From NCBI RefSeq assembly GCF_000820105.1, contig NZ_CDDB01000109.1, positions 30,855 through 94,854 of the forward strand: a stretch of DNA of 64,000 bases, given 5' to 3'. This document shows, piece by piece, positions 26,030 through 35,653 of this stretch (positions within the stretch are counted from its first letter, which is position 1; each line of letters starts with the position of its first letter). The notes under the pieces are model-generated. The model saw only the letters and a program-made list of their open reading frames with translations, did not search any database and had not been told where the DNA came from. A program made the position numbers and the translations under genes. Source of the stretch: Aeromonas schubertii (GTDB lineage Bacteria; Pseudomonadota; Gammaproteobacteria; Enterobacterales; Aeromonadaceae).

Positions 26030-26053
26030 GGCGTAAATGACTAGAATTACGCC
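26030..26053. promoter_or_regulatory. Inverted repeat in the LysM/def divergent promoter region
   Basis: GGCGTAA (26030-26036) and TTACGCC (26047-26053) are separated by 10 bases that hold TAGAAT, a good -10 element for def. A protein bound to both arms would cover the promoter. No known regulator is recognised. Confidence 0.42.
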
Positions 26054-26092
26054 AGCATCAATCTTTTTTATATAAGGCTCAAGAACTCATTT

Positions 26093-26605
26093 ATGGCCAT
26101 TCTAGATGTACTGCGCTTCCCCGATGAGCGTCTGCGCACCGTCGCTGCACCCGTCGAGGCTTTCACTCCGGAACTGCAAGTAATTGTAGATGATATGTTT
26201 GAGACCATGTATGCCGAAGAGGGCATAGGTCTGGCCGCGACTCAGGTCGATGTCCATCAGCGCATCATCGTCATCGATGTCTCCGAAGAGCGTGACGAGC
26301 GCCTGGTGCTGATCAACCCGGAAGTGCTCGAGCAATCCGGCAGCACCGGCATCGAGGAGGGGTGCCTCTCCGTGCCCGGTAGCCGGGCACTGGTACCGCG
26401 CGCCGAACAGATCAAGATCCGCGCCCAAAATGCCAAGGGTGAATTCTTCGAACTGGAGGCCGACGATCTGCTCGCCATCTGCATCCAGCACGAGATGGAT
26501 CACCTGATCGGCAAGCTGTTTGTCGACTACCTCTCTCCCCTGAAGCGCCAGCGCATTCGTCAGAAGCTGGAGAAACAGGCACGCGAGGAGCGCAAGAGCG
26601 CCTGA
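26093..26605 (+). CDS. def: Peptide deformylase
   Basis: The 170-aa metalloenzyme carries all three motifs: [18 protein letters not shown] (metal cysteine) and [12 protein letters not shown] (HExxH histidines). It removes the formyl group from nascent proteins. It is the first gene of def-fmt-rsmB-trkA, and fmt starts 10 bases after it. Confidence 0.97.
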   Translation: MAILDVLRFPDERLRTVAAPVEAFTPELQVIVDDMFETMYAEEGIGLAATQVDVHQRIIVIDVSEERDERLVLINPEVLEQSGSTGIEEGCLSVPGSRALVPRAEQIKIRAQNAKGEFFELEADDLLAICIQHEMDHLIGKLFVDYLSPLKRQRIRQKLEKQAREERKSA

Positions 26606-26615
26606 GGATGACCGT

Positions 26616-27560
26616 TTGAGCAAGCTGAAACTGATTTTTGCCGGTACTCCCGACTTCGCCGCCCGTCATCTGGCGGCGTTGTTGTCTTCCGAGCATGAGG
26701 TGGTGGCCGTCTACACCCAACCGGACAAGCCGGCCGGGCGCGGCCAGAAGCTGACCGCCAGCCCGGTCAAGGCGCTGGCCCTGGCCCACGACTTGCCGGT
26801 CTACCAGCCCGCCACCCTGCGCAATGAATCCGCCCAGGCCGAGTTGGCCGCTCTGGGGGCCGATCTCATGGTGGTGGTGGCCTATGGCCTGATCCTGCCC
26901 AAGGTGATCCTCGACACTCCGCGTCTGGGCTGCATCAACGTCCACGGCTCCCTGCTGCCGCACTGGCGCGGCGCCGCCCCTATCCAGCGCTCCATCTGGG
27001 CCGGCGATGCCGAGACCGGCGTGACCATCATGCAGATGGACGTGGGACTCGACACCGGAGCCATGATCCGCAAGGTCACCTGCCCCATCGCCGCCGACGA
27101 GACCTCGGCCACTCTCTATGACAAGCTGGCCGAGTTGGGTCCGCAGGCCCTAGTCGACACCGTCGATGCCATGGCCACTGGCGATACCCATGCAGAACCT
27201 CAGGATGACGCCCAGGCCAACTACGCCGAGAAGCTCTCCAAGGAAGAGGCGCGCATCGACTGGCGCCTGGAGGCCGTCGCCATCGAGCGCTGCATCCGGG
27301 CCTTCAATCCCTGGCCCATCAGCTGGTGCGAGGTGGCAGAGCACACCGTCAAGGTGTGGTCCGCCGAGGTCGTGGAGCGCGACCACGGCCAGGCGCCTGG
27401 CACCCTGCTCAAGGCCGACCGGGAGGGGATCGACGTCGCCACCGGACGGGGCGTACTGCGTCTGCTGACCCTGCAACCGCCGGGCAAGAAACCGATGGCG
27501 GTACAGGATCTGCTCAACTCCCGTCGTGACTGGTTCACCGTCGGAACCACGCTAGCTTGA
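26616..27560 (+). CDS. fmt: Methionyl-tRNA formyltransferase
   Basis: The 314-aa enzyme starts at a TTG (26616) preceded by GAGGA; the only nearby ATG leads to a stop after three codons, and the TTG gives the canonical [18 protein letters not shown]. Catalytic residues lie in [18 protein letters not shown] (Asn, His) and [12 protein letters not shown] (Asp). The C-terminal tRNA-binding domain is complete. It works in tandem with def. Confidence 0.97.
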   Translation: MSKLKLIFAGTPDFAARHLAALLSSEHEVVAVYTQPDKPAGRGQKLTASPVKALALAHDLPVYQPATLRNESAQAELAALGADLMVVVAYGLILPKVILDTPRLGCINVHGSLLPHWRGAAPIQRSIWAGDAETGVTIMQMDVGLDTGAMIRKVTCPIAADETSATLYDKLAELGPQALVDTVDAMATGDTHAEPQDDAQANYAEKLSKEEARIDWRLEAVAIERCIRAFNPWPISWCEVAEHTVKVWSAEVVERDHGQAPGTLLKADREGIDVATGRGVLRLLTLQPPGKKPMAVQDLLNSRRDWFTVGTTLA

Positions 27561-27617
27561 CGGGGCGGGGTCCGGCCCCGCCCTCTTCGTTTCCGAGCGC
27601 TCAATCAAGGTAACCCG

Positions 27618-28910
27618 ATGAAAACACGTGCTCAGGCCGCTCTGGTCATGCAACAGGTGCTGGACCACGGCAACTCCCTCTCCGCCGTGCTGCCGGCCGC
27701 CCAGGAGCAGGTCGCCCCGCGCGATCGCGCCCTGCTGCAGGAGCTCTGCTACGGCACCCTGCGCTGGCTGCCCCGTCTCGACGCCGCCGTCGGCGAGATG
27801 ATGGACAAGCCCCTCAAGAACAAGAGCCGCATCTTCCATTATCTGCTGCTGGTGGGCCTCTATCAGCTCATCTACACCCGTATCCCGCCCCACGCCGCCG
27901 TGGCCGAGACGGTCAATGCCACCAAGCTGCTCAAGGGCCAGGCCCTGCGCGGCCTGATCAACGGCGTACTGCGCAACTTCCAGCGCAGTGCCGAGGTGAT
28001 CCTGATGCGGGTCGACCGCATTCCGAGCGTACGACTGGGCCATCCCGAGTGGTTGGTCAAGCGGTTGCGCCACGCCTATCCCGACAACTGGGAGGCGATC
28101 CTCGAGGCCAATAACCAGCGCCCGCCCATGTGGATCCGCAACAACTCCCGCCGTCAGAGCCGTGACCAGATGCTGGTGCGCCTCGCCGAGGCCGGCATCG
28201 AAGCCAGCGCCGGCGCCGAGGGAAGTGACACCATACTGCTCGAGCGCCCCTGCGATGTGACCAAACTGCCCGGCTTCGAGGTCGGTGACTGCTCGGTACA
28301 GGATGGCGCCGCCCAACAGGCGGCTGCCCTGCTCGATCCCCAGCCGGGCGAGTGGGTGCTCGATGCCTGTGCCGCACCGGGCGGCAAGACCGCTCACCTG
28401 CTGGAGCGCCAACCGGCCCTGGCGGGCGTGGTGGCGGTCGACGCCGACGCCGACCGCCTCAAGCGGGTGCAGCAGAATCTGGATCGCATTGGTCTGCAGG
28501 CCCGCCTTATTCACGGTGACGCCAGCGCACCGGATCAGTGGTGGGAAGGCCCCCAATTCGACCGTATCCTGCTTGATGCCCCCTGCTCCGCCACCGGTGT
28601 CATCCGCCGCCATCCGGACATCAAGTGGCTGCGCCGGGATCAGGACATTCGCGACCTCTCCCAGCTACAGCGACAGATACTGGATGCCCTCTGGTCGAAA
28701 CTCAAAAGCGGCGGTACCCTGCTCTATGCGACCTGTTCGGTGCTGCCGGAAGAGAATCGGGATCAGATCCGCGCCTTCCTCGCCACCACACCGGACGCCG
28801 AGCTGATCCCCCTGACTCCGGACGATGGCCCGGAGCAGCCGGGACGCCAGTTCCTTCCCGGCGAGCTGGGGATGGACGGCTTCTACTACGCCAAGCTGAT
28901 GAAGCGGTGA
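27618..28910 (+). CDS. rsmB: 16S rRNA m5C967 methyltransferase
   Basis: The 430-aa protein has an N-terminal NusB-like RNA-binding domain (about 1-140) and a SAM-dependent Fmu/Sun domain with motif [16 protein letters not shown]. Two cysteine motifs follow, [17 protein letters not shown] and [14 protein letters not shown], the second being the catalytic cysteine. It methylates C967 of 16S rRNA. Order fmt-rsmB-trkA is as in E. coli. Confidence 0.97.
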   Translation: MKTRAQAALVMQQVLDHGNSLSAVLPAAQEQVAPRDRALLQELCYGTLRWLPRLDAAVGEMMDKPLKNKSRIFHYLLLVGLYQLIYTRIPPHAAVAETVNATKLLKGQALRGLINGVLRNFQRSAEVILMRVDRIPSVRLGHPEWLVKRLRHAYPDNWEAILEANNQRPPMWIRNNSRRQSRDQMLVRLAEAGIEASAGAEGSDTILLERPCDVTKLPGFEVGDCSVQDGAAQQAAALLDPQPGEWVLDACAAPGGKTAHLLERQPALAGVVAVDADADRLKRVQQNLDRIGLQARLIHGDASAPDQWWEGPQFDRILLDAPCSATGVIRRHPDIKWLRRDQDIRDLSQLQRQILDALWSKLKSGGTLLYATCSVLPEENRDQIRAFLATTPDAELIPLTPDDGPEQPGRQFLPGELGMDGFYYAKLMKR

Positions 28911-28917
28911 GCAGACC

Positions 28918-30294
28918 ATGAAGATCATCATACTGGGAGCCGGCCAGGTGGGCGGCACCCTGGCCGAGAACCTGGCCGGGGAGAATAACGACATCACCCT
29001 GGTGGATACCGATGTCGACCGCCTGCGCGAACTGCAGGACAAGTTCGATCTGCGGGTGGTCAACGGCCATGGTGCCCACCCCAGGGTACTGCGCGAGGCG
29101 GGCGCCCAGGATGCGGACATGCTGGTCGCGGTCACCAACAGTGACGAGACCAACATGATCGCCTGTCAGGTGGCCTACTCCCTCTTCAACACCCCCAACA
29201 AGGTGGCGCGGATCCGCTCACCGGCCTACCTGGCCGAGCGGGATCGCCTGTTCCTGCCCGAGTCGGTGCCGGTCGATCATCTGATCGCGCCGGAACAGCT
29301 GGTCACCGACTACATTCGCCGCCTCATCGAGTACCCGGGGGCCCTGCAGGTGGTGGACTTCGCCGGAGGCCGGGTCGGCCTGGTGGCGGTCAAGGCCTAT
29401 TATGGGGGCCCTCTGGTGGGCAACGCCCTCTCCACCCTGCGCGAGCACATGCCCAATATCGAGACCCGGGTGGCGGCCATCTTCCGCCAGGGGCGGCCCA
29501 TCCGTCCCCAGGGCACCACCATCATAGAAGCCGATGACGAGGTCTTCTTCGTGGCGGCCGCGGGTCACATCCGGGCCGTGATGTCCGAGCTGCAACGCCT
29601 CGAGAGCCCCTACCGCCGCATCATGATCGTCGGCGGGGGCAACATAGGCGCCGGCCTCGCCCGCCAGCTGGAGAAGCGCTACAGCGTCAAACTGATCGAA
29701 CGCAGTCAGAAGCGGGCCGAGCAGCTCTCGGAGCAGCTCGAGAACACCATCGTCTTCTGCGGTGATGCGGCGGATCAGGAGCTGCTGGCCGAGGAGCATA
29801 TTGACCAGATCGACGTCTTCATCGCGGTGACCAACGAAGACGAGGCCAACATCATGTCGGCCCTGCTCGCCAAGAAGATGGGGGCCAAGAAGACGCTGGT
29901 GCTGATCCAGCGCGGCGCCTATGTGGATCTGGTGCAGGGTGGGCCCATCGATATCGCCATCTCTCCCCAGCAGGCCACCATCTCGGCCCTGCTGACCCAC
30001 GTACGCCGGGCCGACATTGCCAACGTCTACAGCCTGCGCCGCGGGGCCGCCGAGGCGATCGAAGCGATCGCCCACGGGGATGAGCAGACCTCCAAGGTGG
30101 TGGGGCGCACGGTCGGCGAGCTCAAGCTGCCGCCGGGCACCACCATAGGGGCCATAGTCCGTGGAGAAGAGGTACTGATCGCCCACGATCGCACCAAGAT
30201 CCAGCAGGATGACCATGTGGTGATGTTCCTGGTGGACAAGAAATACATCCCGGAAGTGGAGCGGATGTTCCAACCCAGCCCCTTCTTCCTCTAG
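28918..30294 (+). CDS. trkA: Trk potassium uptake regulator TrkA
   Basis: The 458-aa cytoplasmic NAD-binding subunit of the Trk potassium system consists of two tandem RCK halves. The Rossmann loops are [18 protein letters not shown] near residue 4 and [18 protein letters not shown] near 238, each followed by a TrkA-C domain. Here trkH follows directly, whereas in E. coli it is elsewhere. Confidence 0.97.
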   Translation: MKIIILGAGQVGGTLAENLAGENNDITLVDTDVDRLRELQDKFDLRVVNGHGAHPRVLREAGAQDADMLVAVTNSDETNMIACQVAYSLFNTPNKVARIRSPAYLAERDRLFLPESVPVDHLIAPEQLVTDYIRRLIEYPGALQVVDFAGGRVGLVAVKAYYGGPLVGNALSTLREHMPNIETRVAAIFRQGRPIRPQGTTIIEADDEVFFVAAAGHIRAVMSELQRLESPYRRIMIVGGGNIGAGLARQLEKRYSVKLIERSQKRAEQLSEQLENTIVFCGDAADQELLAEEHIDQIDVFIAVTNEDEANIMSALLAKKMGAKKTLVLIQRGAYVDLVQGGPIDIAISPQQATISALLTHVRRADIANVYSLRRGAAEAIEAIAHGDEQTSKVVGRTVGELKLPPGTTIGAIVRGEEVLIAHDRTKIQQDDHVVMFLVDKKYIPEVERMFQPSPFFL

Positions 30295-30324
30295 GGCTCC
30301 CATGGCGCGCCTCTGCATCCATCC

Positions 30325-30366
30325 GGCCCGGCCACGTCCCTCCACGGGACGAGCCGGGCCCTTTGT
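30325..30366 (+). terminator. Hairpin between trkA and trkH
   Basis: A long stem GGCCCGGC / GCCGGGCC with inner CGTCCC / GGGACG and TCCA loop is followed by CTTTGTT. Probably a partial terminator that lowers trkH relative to trkA. Confidence 0.6.
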
Positions 30367-30390
30367 TAATCAACGACCAGACTCTCATCC

Positions 30391-31833
30391 ATGATCAAGC
30401 TGCGTCCCATCCTCTTCACCCTGGGCCTGGTGCTCTCCAAGCTGGCACTCTTCATGTGGCTGCCCACCCTGCTGGCGCTGGTGACCGGCACGGAAGGGTT
30501 TGTCGAGTTTCTCAAATCGGTGTTGATCACCCATGGTGCCGCCTTCCTCTGCCTGCACTACGGGCGCAAGGCGGAGTTTCGCCTGGGGGTGCGCGAGATG
30601 TTCCTGCTCACTACCTCGGTGTGGGCCGTGGTCTGTATCTTCGGCGCCCTCCCCTTCGTCTTTATCAACCACATCGCCTTCACCGACGCCTACTTCGAGA
30701 CCATGTCAGGGGTGACCACCACCGGCTCGACCGTGCTATCGGGCCTCGACAACATGGCCCACAGCATCCTGCTGTGGCGCTCCATCCTGCAGTGGCTGGG
30801 CGGGGTAGGCTTTATCGTGATGGCGGTGGCGGTGCTGCCCTACCTCAACGTGGGGGGCATGAAGCTGTTCCAGACCGAGAGTTCGGATTGGTCTGACAAG
30901 AGCGCCCCACGCGCCAAGACGGTGGCCAACAACATAGTGCTGGTCTATCTGGTGCTCTCCATGCTCTGCTTCCTCGCCTACTGGGCGAGCGGCATGACCA
31001 CCTTCGAGGCGGTCAACCATGCCATGACGACGCTCAGCACCGGGGGCTACTCCACCTCGGATCAGTCCATGTCCCACTTCTCCAACGCTGCCCACTGGAT
31101 CGGCACCGTCTTCATGTTTCTGGGGGGACTCCCCTTCCTGCTCTACGTGCAGAGCCTCACCCGCCGCGACACCAGCCTGCTGCGCGACGCCCAGGTACGC
31201 GGCTTCTTCTGGCTGGTGGTCTGGATCACCCTGGTGATGACCCTCTATCTCTGGCAGCGGGGCACCTTCGAATTCTGGGATGCCCTGCGCATCAGCAGCT
31301 TCAACATCGTCTCTGTGCTCACCACTACCGGCTATGGCCTCGGCGACTTTGGCACCTGGGGACCACTCACCAGCATCCTCTTCATCTTCCTGCTGATGCT
31401 GGGCGCCTGCTCCGGCTCCACCGCCGGCGGCCTCAAGATCTTCCGGGTACAGCTCTCCTTCGCCCTGTTTCGCAAGCAGATGCTGCAGCTGATGCACCCC
31501 TCCGGGGTCTTCCCCCAGAAGTACAATGGCCGTCCGGTGAGCGAGAGCATAGTGCGCTCCATGATCGCCTTCGTGCTGGCCTACTTCGCCGTGATCCTGG
31601 TGATCGCCGCCCTGCTCGGCGCCATCGGCCTGGATCCCCTCACCGCCATCTCCGGCTCCATCACGGCGGTGGCCAACGTGGGTCCGGGCATGGGGCCGGT
31701 AATCGGTCCGAGTGGTAACTTCGCCGGCCTGCCCGACTCGGCCAAGTGGATCCTCTCGTTTGGCATGATGCTGGGGCGCCTCGAGATCCTGACGGTGGCG
31801 GTACTCTTCTTCCCCGCCTTCTGGCGCCAGTAA
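30391..31833 (+). CDS. trkH: Trk potassium transporter membrane subunit TrkH
   Basis: The 480-aa protein has about ten membrane segments and four P-loop selectivity segments, including MSGVTTTGSTVLSG, ALSTGGY-like TLSTGGYSTSD, VLTTTGYGLGDFG and ITAVANVGPGMG. It forms the K+ channel gated by TrkA. Family, length and position after trkA are all consistent. Confidence 0.96.
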   Translation: MIKLRPILFTLGLVLSKLALFMWLPTLLALVTGTEGFVEFLKSVLITHGAAFLCLHYGRKAEFRLGVREMFLLTTSVWAVVCIFGALPFVFINHIAFTDAYFETMSGVTTTGSTVLSGLDNMAHSILLWRSILQWLGGVGFIVMAVAVLPYLNVGGMKLFQTESSDWSDKSAPRAKTVANNIVLVYLVLSMLCFLAYWASGMTTFEAVNHAMTTLSTGGYSTSDQSMSHFSNAAHWIGTVFMFLGGLPFLLYVQSLTRRDTSLLRDAQVRGFFWLVVWITLVMTLYLWQRGTFEFWDALRISSFNIVSVLTTTGYGLGDFGTWGPLTSILFIFLLMLGACSGSTAGGLKIFRVQLSFALFRKQMLQLMHPSGVFPQKYNGRPVSESIVRSMIAFVLAYFAVILVIAALLGAIGLDPLTAISGSITAVANVGPGMGPVIGPSGNFAGLPDSAKWILSFGMMLGRLEILTVAVLFFPAFWRQ

Positions 31834-31838
31834 TGGAA

Positions 31839-31862
31839 AGAGGCAGCCTCCCGGCTGCCTCT
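31839..31862. terminator. Bidirectional terminator between trkH and rmuC
   Basis: Ten-base stem AGAGGCAGCC / GGCTGCCTCT with TCCC loop between convergent genes; short T-rich ends only. Confidence 0.75.
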
Positions 31863-31872
31863 TCACTCTCGG

Positions 31873-33219
31873 CTATCCCTCGCGCCGGGGTCGCTCATCC
31901 TGCTCCAGTGCCTGCTCCACCAGCGCCTCCGGCAGGGGCTTGGGCACCTCGACCCCCAATTCCCGCAGCCGCTCCGCCTGCGCCAGCAGGTTGCCGCGAC
32001 CGCTGGCGAGACGCCCCATCGCCTTGTCGTAACTCTCGTGGGCCCGTTGCAGGCTGCCACCGAGGCTCTGCATCTCCTCCACAAACAGACGCAGCTTCTC
32101 GTAGAGCCGCCCGGCACGCTCGGCGATAAGGCGGGCATTCTGGTTCTGCCGGTCGACCCGCCACAGGTTTTCGATGGTGCGCAGGGCCACCATCAGGTTG
32201 GTTGGGCTCACCAGCAGTATGTTGTGCTCGAGGCCATAGCGCATCAGGCCGGGATCGGCCTCCAGCGCCACCAGGAAGGCGGGCTCCACCGCCACGAACA
32301 TCAGCACATAGTCGAGGGTTCGCACCCCGGGTAGCTGCTGATAATCCTTGCGCCCCAGCTCGCGGATGTGGTTTCGCACCGACGCTACATGCTCCTTCAG
32401 GGCAACCGCCTTCTCCAGCTCGTCATCGCTGTTGAACCAGCGTTCGTAGGCCGTCAGCGACACCTTGGCGTCGATGATGATCTGCTTCCCCTGGGGCAGC
32501 TCTACGATCACATCGGGTTGATAGCGCTGCCCCTTGTCGGAGGTGAGGCTGACCTGGGTCTGATACTCGTGCCCCTCGCGCAGTCCGCACTCACAGAGGA
32601 TGCGTGCCAGCACCACCTCCCCCCAGTTGCCCTGCTGCTTGCTGTCCCCCTTGAGGGCTCGGGTCAGGGCCGCCGCCTCTTCGGTCATGCGGGCATTGAG
32701 TTCGGCCAGGCGCTCCAGCTCGAAGCGCAGGCTGTGACGCTGCTCCGTCTCCTGGGCATGGGTTTCGCCCACCTGACGACGGAAGCCCTCGATCTGCTCG
32801 CGCAAGGGAGTGAGCACCCGATCCAGGCTGTGCTGGTTGAGATCGCGAAACTGGGCCGAGTTCTGCTCGATCATGCGATTGGAGAGGTTTTCGAACTGCT
32901 GCACCAGTCGCGCCTCGTTCTCCTTGAGCAGTTGCTGCCTCTCGGCGGCGGCCTGGCGCTCGGCGCGCAGCATGGCCTCGAGCTCCTTGATACGGGCCGT
33001 CAGCCTCATGATCAGCTGCTGGCGCTCCTCCTGACGGGCCTCTTGATGAAGCCGCTCGTCGTTAAGCTCGTCGAGCCGCTGCAACAGGGCATCGCCACGC
33101 ACCTGTGACTCGGTCAGTGCCTCTCTCAGGCGGCGACTCTCATGGCGTCCCGCCAGCCAACCGCCCAGGGTGCAAAGCACAACGCCGGCCCCCAGCAACA
33201 ACCACTCCTGTGGGCTCAT
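31873..33219 (-). CDS. rmuC: DNA recombination protein RmuC
   Basis: The 448-aa protein has an N-terminal membrane segment (about 5-22), a long coiled coil (about 30-170) and the RmuC nuclease-like domain with GNWGEVVLARILCECGLREG, DVIVELPQGKQIIIDAKVSL and NLMVALRTIENLWR. It limits DNA rearrangement at inverted repeats. The ATG at 33219 overlaps the upstream small gene by four bases; the more upstream frame has no support. Confidence 0.93.
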   Translation of the reverse strand: MSPQEWLLLGAGVVLCTLGGWLAGRHESRRLREALTESQVRGDALLQRLDELNDERLHQEARQEERQQLIMRLTARIKELEAMLRAERQAAAERQQLLKENEARLVQQFENLSNRMIEQNSAQFRDLNQHSLDRVLTPLREQIEGFRRQVGETHAQETEQRHSLRFELERLAELNARMTEEAAALTRALKGDSKQQGNWGEVVLARILCECGLREGHEYQTQVSLTSDKGQRYQPDVIVELPQGKQIIIDAKVSLTAYERWFNSDDELEKAVALKEHVASVRNHIRELGRKDYQQLPGVRTLDYVLMFVAVEPAFLVALEADPGLMRYGLEHNILLVSPTNLMVALRTIENLWRVDRQNQNARLIAERAGRLYEKLRLFVEEMQSLGGSLQRAHESYDKAMGRLASGRGNLLAQAERLRELGVEVPKPLPEALVEQALEQDERPRREG

Positions 33220-33431
33220 CGCAGACCCCGTCGCCGTAGCAGTTGTTCCAGATAGCGGTTGGCCAGCCCCCAAAACAGAACATAGGCACAATAGAGGGCG
33301 ATCAGCAGCCACTTGTGGTTATTCACCCCCTGATCGATCTCGGCGAAGGGGGTATCGGTCAGCCGCATATAGAGGAGGATGACGCCGGGAAACATGTAGA
33401 GCAGCGACGCGCGCCAGAAAAAGAGCAACAT
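33216..33431 (-). CDS. Small membrane protein upstream of rmuC
   Basis: The 71-aa protein has two hydrophobic segments (about 2-22 and 40-58) separated by a polar loop (TDTPFAEIDQGVNNHKW) and a basic end RRRGLR, suggesting a cytoplasmic C-terminus. It is translationally coupled to rmuC by an ATGA overlap. Not recognised. Confidence 0.6.
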   Translation of the reverse strand: MLLFFWRASLLYMFPGVILLYMRLTDTPFAEIDQGVNNHKWLLIALYCAYVLFWGLANRYLEQLLRRRGLR

Positions 33432-33533
33432 AGAGGAAGCGATCTGCGGGTGGAAACTGGGGCTAGCTTACACAAGCCCATCCCTGCTGGCGATCCCGTG
33501 GTGCTGGCTTGTGGGCAGAGATTCCCGTAAAGT

Positions 33534-33549
33534 TAACCCTAAATGGGTA
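33534..33549. promoter_or_regulatory. NarL/NarP-type 7-2-7 site next to napF
   Basis: TAACCCT-AA-ATGGGTA: against TACYYMT-N2-AKRRGTA the right half matches 7 of 7 and the left 6 of 7. It ends 12 bases before the napF start, just ahead of the CAGGAG ribosome site, so binding would most likely repress or the RNA start lies within it. Confidence 0.5.
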
Positions 33550-33561
33550 ACAGGAGCCATC

Positions 33562-34092
33562 ATGGATCACACCCTGTGCCAGTGGCTGCGACGCACCCTG
33601 GTACCTCTGCGTACACCCCCCGTCACCTGCCAGGAGGCAAGACCCCCCTGGGCCATCGAAGAGAAGCAGTTCCTCGCCCTGTGCAATCGCTGCGGTGACT
33701 GCTTTCGGGCCTGCCCCCAGGGGTTGTTGCACCCGGCCGATCGCGCCGAGTATCGGGGCTCGGCCATCCTGGGGACTCCTATCCTGGATCTCTCCTGCGG
33801 CCAGTGCAGCTATTGTGGCAGCTGTGCCCGCGCCTGCCCGACCGGCGCCCTGGATCTCGCCCTGGGCCGCCAGGTTCAGACCCGGGTGCGCGTCTCGGCC
33901 CAGTGCCAGGCCAGCCTTGGTTACTACTGCCTGCTGTGCGAGGATGCCTGCCCCCGGCTCGCCATCAAGGTGACCCCCCAAGGGGTACAGCTCAACCACG
34001 AGGCGTGCGACGGCTGCGGCGCCTGTGGGCTGGCCTGTTTCCACGGCGCCATCACCCTGGAGCGGCACCCCAAAACAAAAACGGAGCCCTGA
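33562..34092 (+). CDS. napF: Ferredoxin-type protein NapF
   Basis: The 176-aa cytoplasmic iron-sulphur protein has four cysteine clusters: CNRCGDCFRACP, CGQCSYCGSCARACP, CLLCEDACP with an earlier cysteine, and CDGCGACGLACF. NapF helps mature the periplasmic nitrate reductase NapA before export. No other nap gene is visible, so it is an orphan here. CAGGAG precedes the ATG. It is convergent with nsrR, and the nsrR terminator overlaps its stop codon. Confidence 0.88.
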   Translation: MDHTLCQWLRRTLVPLRTPPVTCQEARPPWAIEEKQFLALCNRCGDCFRACPQGLLHPADRAEYRGSAILGTPILDLSCGQCSYCGSCARACPTGALDLALGRQVQTRVRVSAQCQASLGYYCLLCEDACPRLAIKVTPQGVQLNHEACDGCGACGLACFHGAITLERHPKTKTEP

Positions 34093-34100
34093 GGCTCCGT
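34070..34100 (-). terminator. nsrR terminator
   Basis: Stem ACGGAGCC / GGCTCCGT with 4-base loop; on the minus strand it is followed by TTTTTGTTTTG. The napF TGA lies in the loop. Confidence 0.85.
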
Positions 34101-34116
34101 CTCTCCCGGTGAGGCC

Positions 34117-34569
34117 TTAGCCCACCGCCAGCAGATCGTCCGGCTCCAGCCCCAACAGGTGGCAGAGGCGCGCCGGATCGCGCACCGCATCGGCCAGGGT
34201 GTACTCCCCCAGCACGTCGAGGAAGGCGTTCATCGCCTTGCGCAATATCCCCTGCACCCGGCAGCCACCGGCCAGGCGGCAGTTGTCGCTCTTGCAGTAG
34301 GCGGGGCAGAGGATGTTCTCCATGTCCACCACCACGTCGCGCAGGTTGATAGAGACCGCAGAGCGACCGAGGCGGATGCCGCCGTGCTTGCCCCGTACCG
34401 TCTCTATGTACCCCTTGAGGCCAAGCTGATGCACGATCTTGACCACATGGTTACGGGAGATGGCGAAGGTATCGGCCACCTCCGTGATGGTCGACAGGCG
34501 ATCTTCCGGTTGTACCGCCAGGAAGGTCAGGGTACGCAGGGCGTAGTCGGTAAATCGTGTCAGTTGCAT
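34117..34569 (-). CDS. nsrR: Nitric-oxide-sensing repressor NsrR (Rrf2 family)
   Basis: The 150-aa protein has an Rrf2 winged helix (LTRFTDYALRTLTFLA; ITEVADTFAISRNHVVKIV) and the Fe-S cysteines in LCPAYCKSDNCRLAGGCRV at about 92, 97 and 103 (91, 96, 102 in E. coli) plus an extra Cys88. NO destroys the cluster and relieves repression of NO-detoxifying genes. Its placement next to napF and near nirBDC suits nitrogen-oxide metabolism. Confidence 0.94.
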   Translation of the reverse strand: MQLTRFTDYALRTLTFLAVQPEDRLSTITEVADTFAISRNHVVKIVHQLGLKGYIETVRGKHGGIRLGRSAVSINLRDVVVDMENILCPAYCKSDNCRLAGGCRVQGILRKAMNAFLDVLGEYTLADAVRDPARLCHLLGLEPDDLLAVG

Positions 34570-34727
34570 GGAATGCTTGCCTCGTTGATACAGCCAACGG
34601 ACACCGGCGAATGCGGGTCACCTGGGATAGTCAGGCAAGGGTAAGAGCTGGACAACAGGGTGTCGATAAAGATGGAGATAAATCGGCACTTTCTTTGATT
34701 AATCGCAAAAATGCCGACTAGTTGCCG

Positions 34728-35567
34728 CTAGTGAGGGGTTTTAAGCCACTTTTTCAACGCTACGGAGGGGATCGAACTCTCCGAGGCCACCGCAAATGCC
34801 CCCCAGTCCACCGCACACTGCAACGCCTGCTCCATGGCCATGCCCGAGGCAAGCCCGTGGATCAGCCCACCGGCGAAGGCATCCCCTGCCCCCGTGGTAT
34901 CGACCACTGATACCGGCCGAGCCGGCACCCGGATCTGCTCCTCCCCATGAAGGGCCAAAGCCCCCTCCTTCCCCTCGGTCAGCACCAGCCACTGCAGGCT
35001 CTCCCCGCCGATCTGGCGCGCCTGTTGCCAGAGATCCTCCTGGCTCTCCAGATCGCTGCGCGAGGCGACCAGGACGTGGCAGGGACGACGCACTTGCCCC
35101 CCCTTGGGGTATTGGGCCACCACGAAGCTCTGACCCAGCATCTGACGCATGTAGGGGATCACCACCGAGCCCGGATAGTTCACATAGAGGCAATCGATCC
35201 CGCTGGTCGGCAGCTCGCCGGGCAGGTCGGGCCGACGGGGCCGGCGCAATATGGTGCGCTCGCCGGTCGAGTCCACCAACACCAGCAACTCGCCGGTTTC
35301 CCCGCCGAAGCGCTCCACATGGCGACAGTCCAGCCCGTAGCCCGCCGCCTGCTCCAGCAGCCAGTCGCCGGCCTCGTCGAGGCCGATCCGGGAGGCGATC
35401 AGTACCTCGTGACCCGCCCACACCAGTCCGACTCCGGTATTGGCAGCCCCCCCTCCCAACCGTCGCCCCTGATCCAGATATTGCAGCCGTGCCCCGGCCA
35501 CCAGCGGCTCGGAGAGGGAGAGGACATGATCACAGTTGAGATTGGCAAGCAGCAGCAGACGGGACAT
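34728..35567 (-). CDS. PfkB-family sugar kinase
   Basis: The 279-aa ribokinase-fold protein has an early GGGAANTGVGLVWAG substrate block and the C-terminal PfkB signature DTTGAGDAFAGGLIHGLASG containing the catalytic Asp. The family phosphorylates sugars or nucleosides with ATP; the substrate is not deducible from the sequence or neighbours. It stands alone between nsrR and the CysB-like gene. Confidence 0.85.
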   Translation of the reverse strand: MSRLLLLANLNCDHVLSLSEPLVAGARLQYLDQGRRLGGGAANTGVGLVWAGHEVLIASRIGLDEAGDWLLEQAAGYGLDCRHVERFGGETGELLVLVDSTGERTILRRPRRPDLPGELPTSGIDCLYVNYPGSVVIPYMRQMLGQSFVVAQYPKGGQVRRPCHVLVASRSDLESQEDLWQQARQIGGESLQWLVLTEGKEGALALHGEEQIRVPARPVSVVDTTGAGDAFAGGLIHGLASGMAMEQALQCAVDWGAFAVASESSIPSVALKKWLKTPH

Positions 35568-35653
35568 GGGGGGATCTCTCGCAGGGGTGGAGACTCAGTA
35601 GAGCGCAGGGAGCGCCGCCCCACAAGAAAGAAGGGGAGACGGCGCGATCGGGA

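Noticed and set aside
27562-27583. GC hairpin between fmt and rsmB as a terminator
   Set aside because: Stem is perfect, but the following bases (TCTTCGTTT) are a poor T tract and the genes are normally co-transcribed; left as a possible attenuator only.
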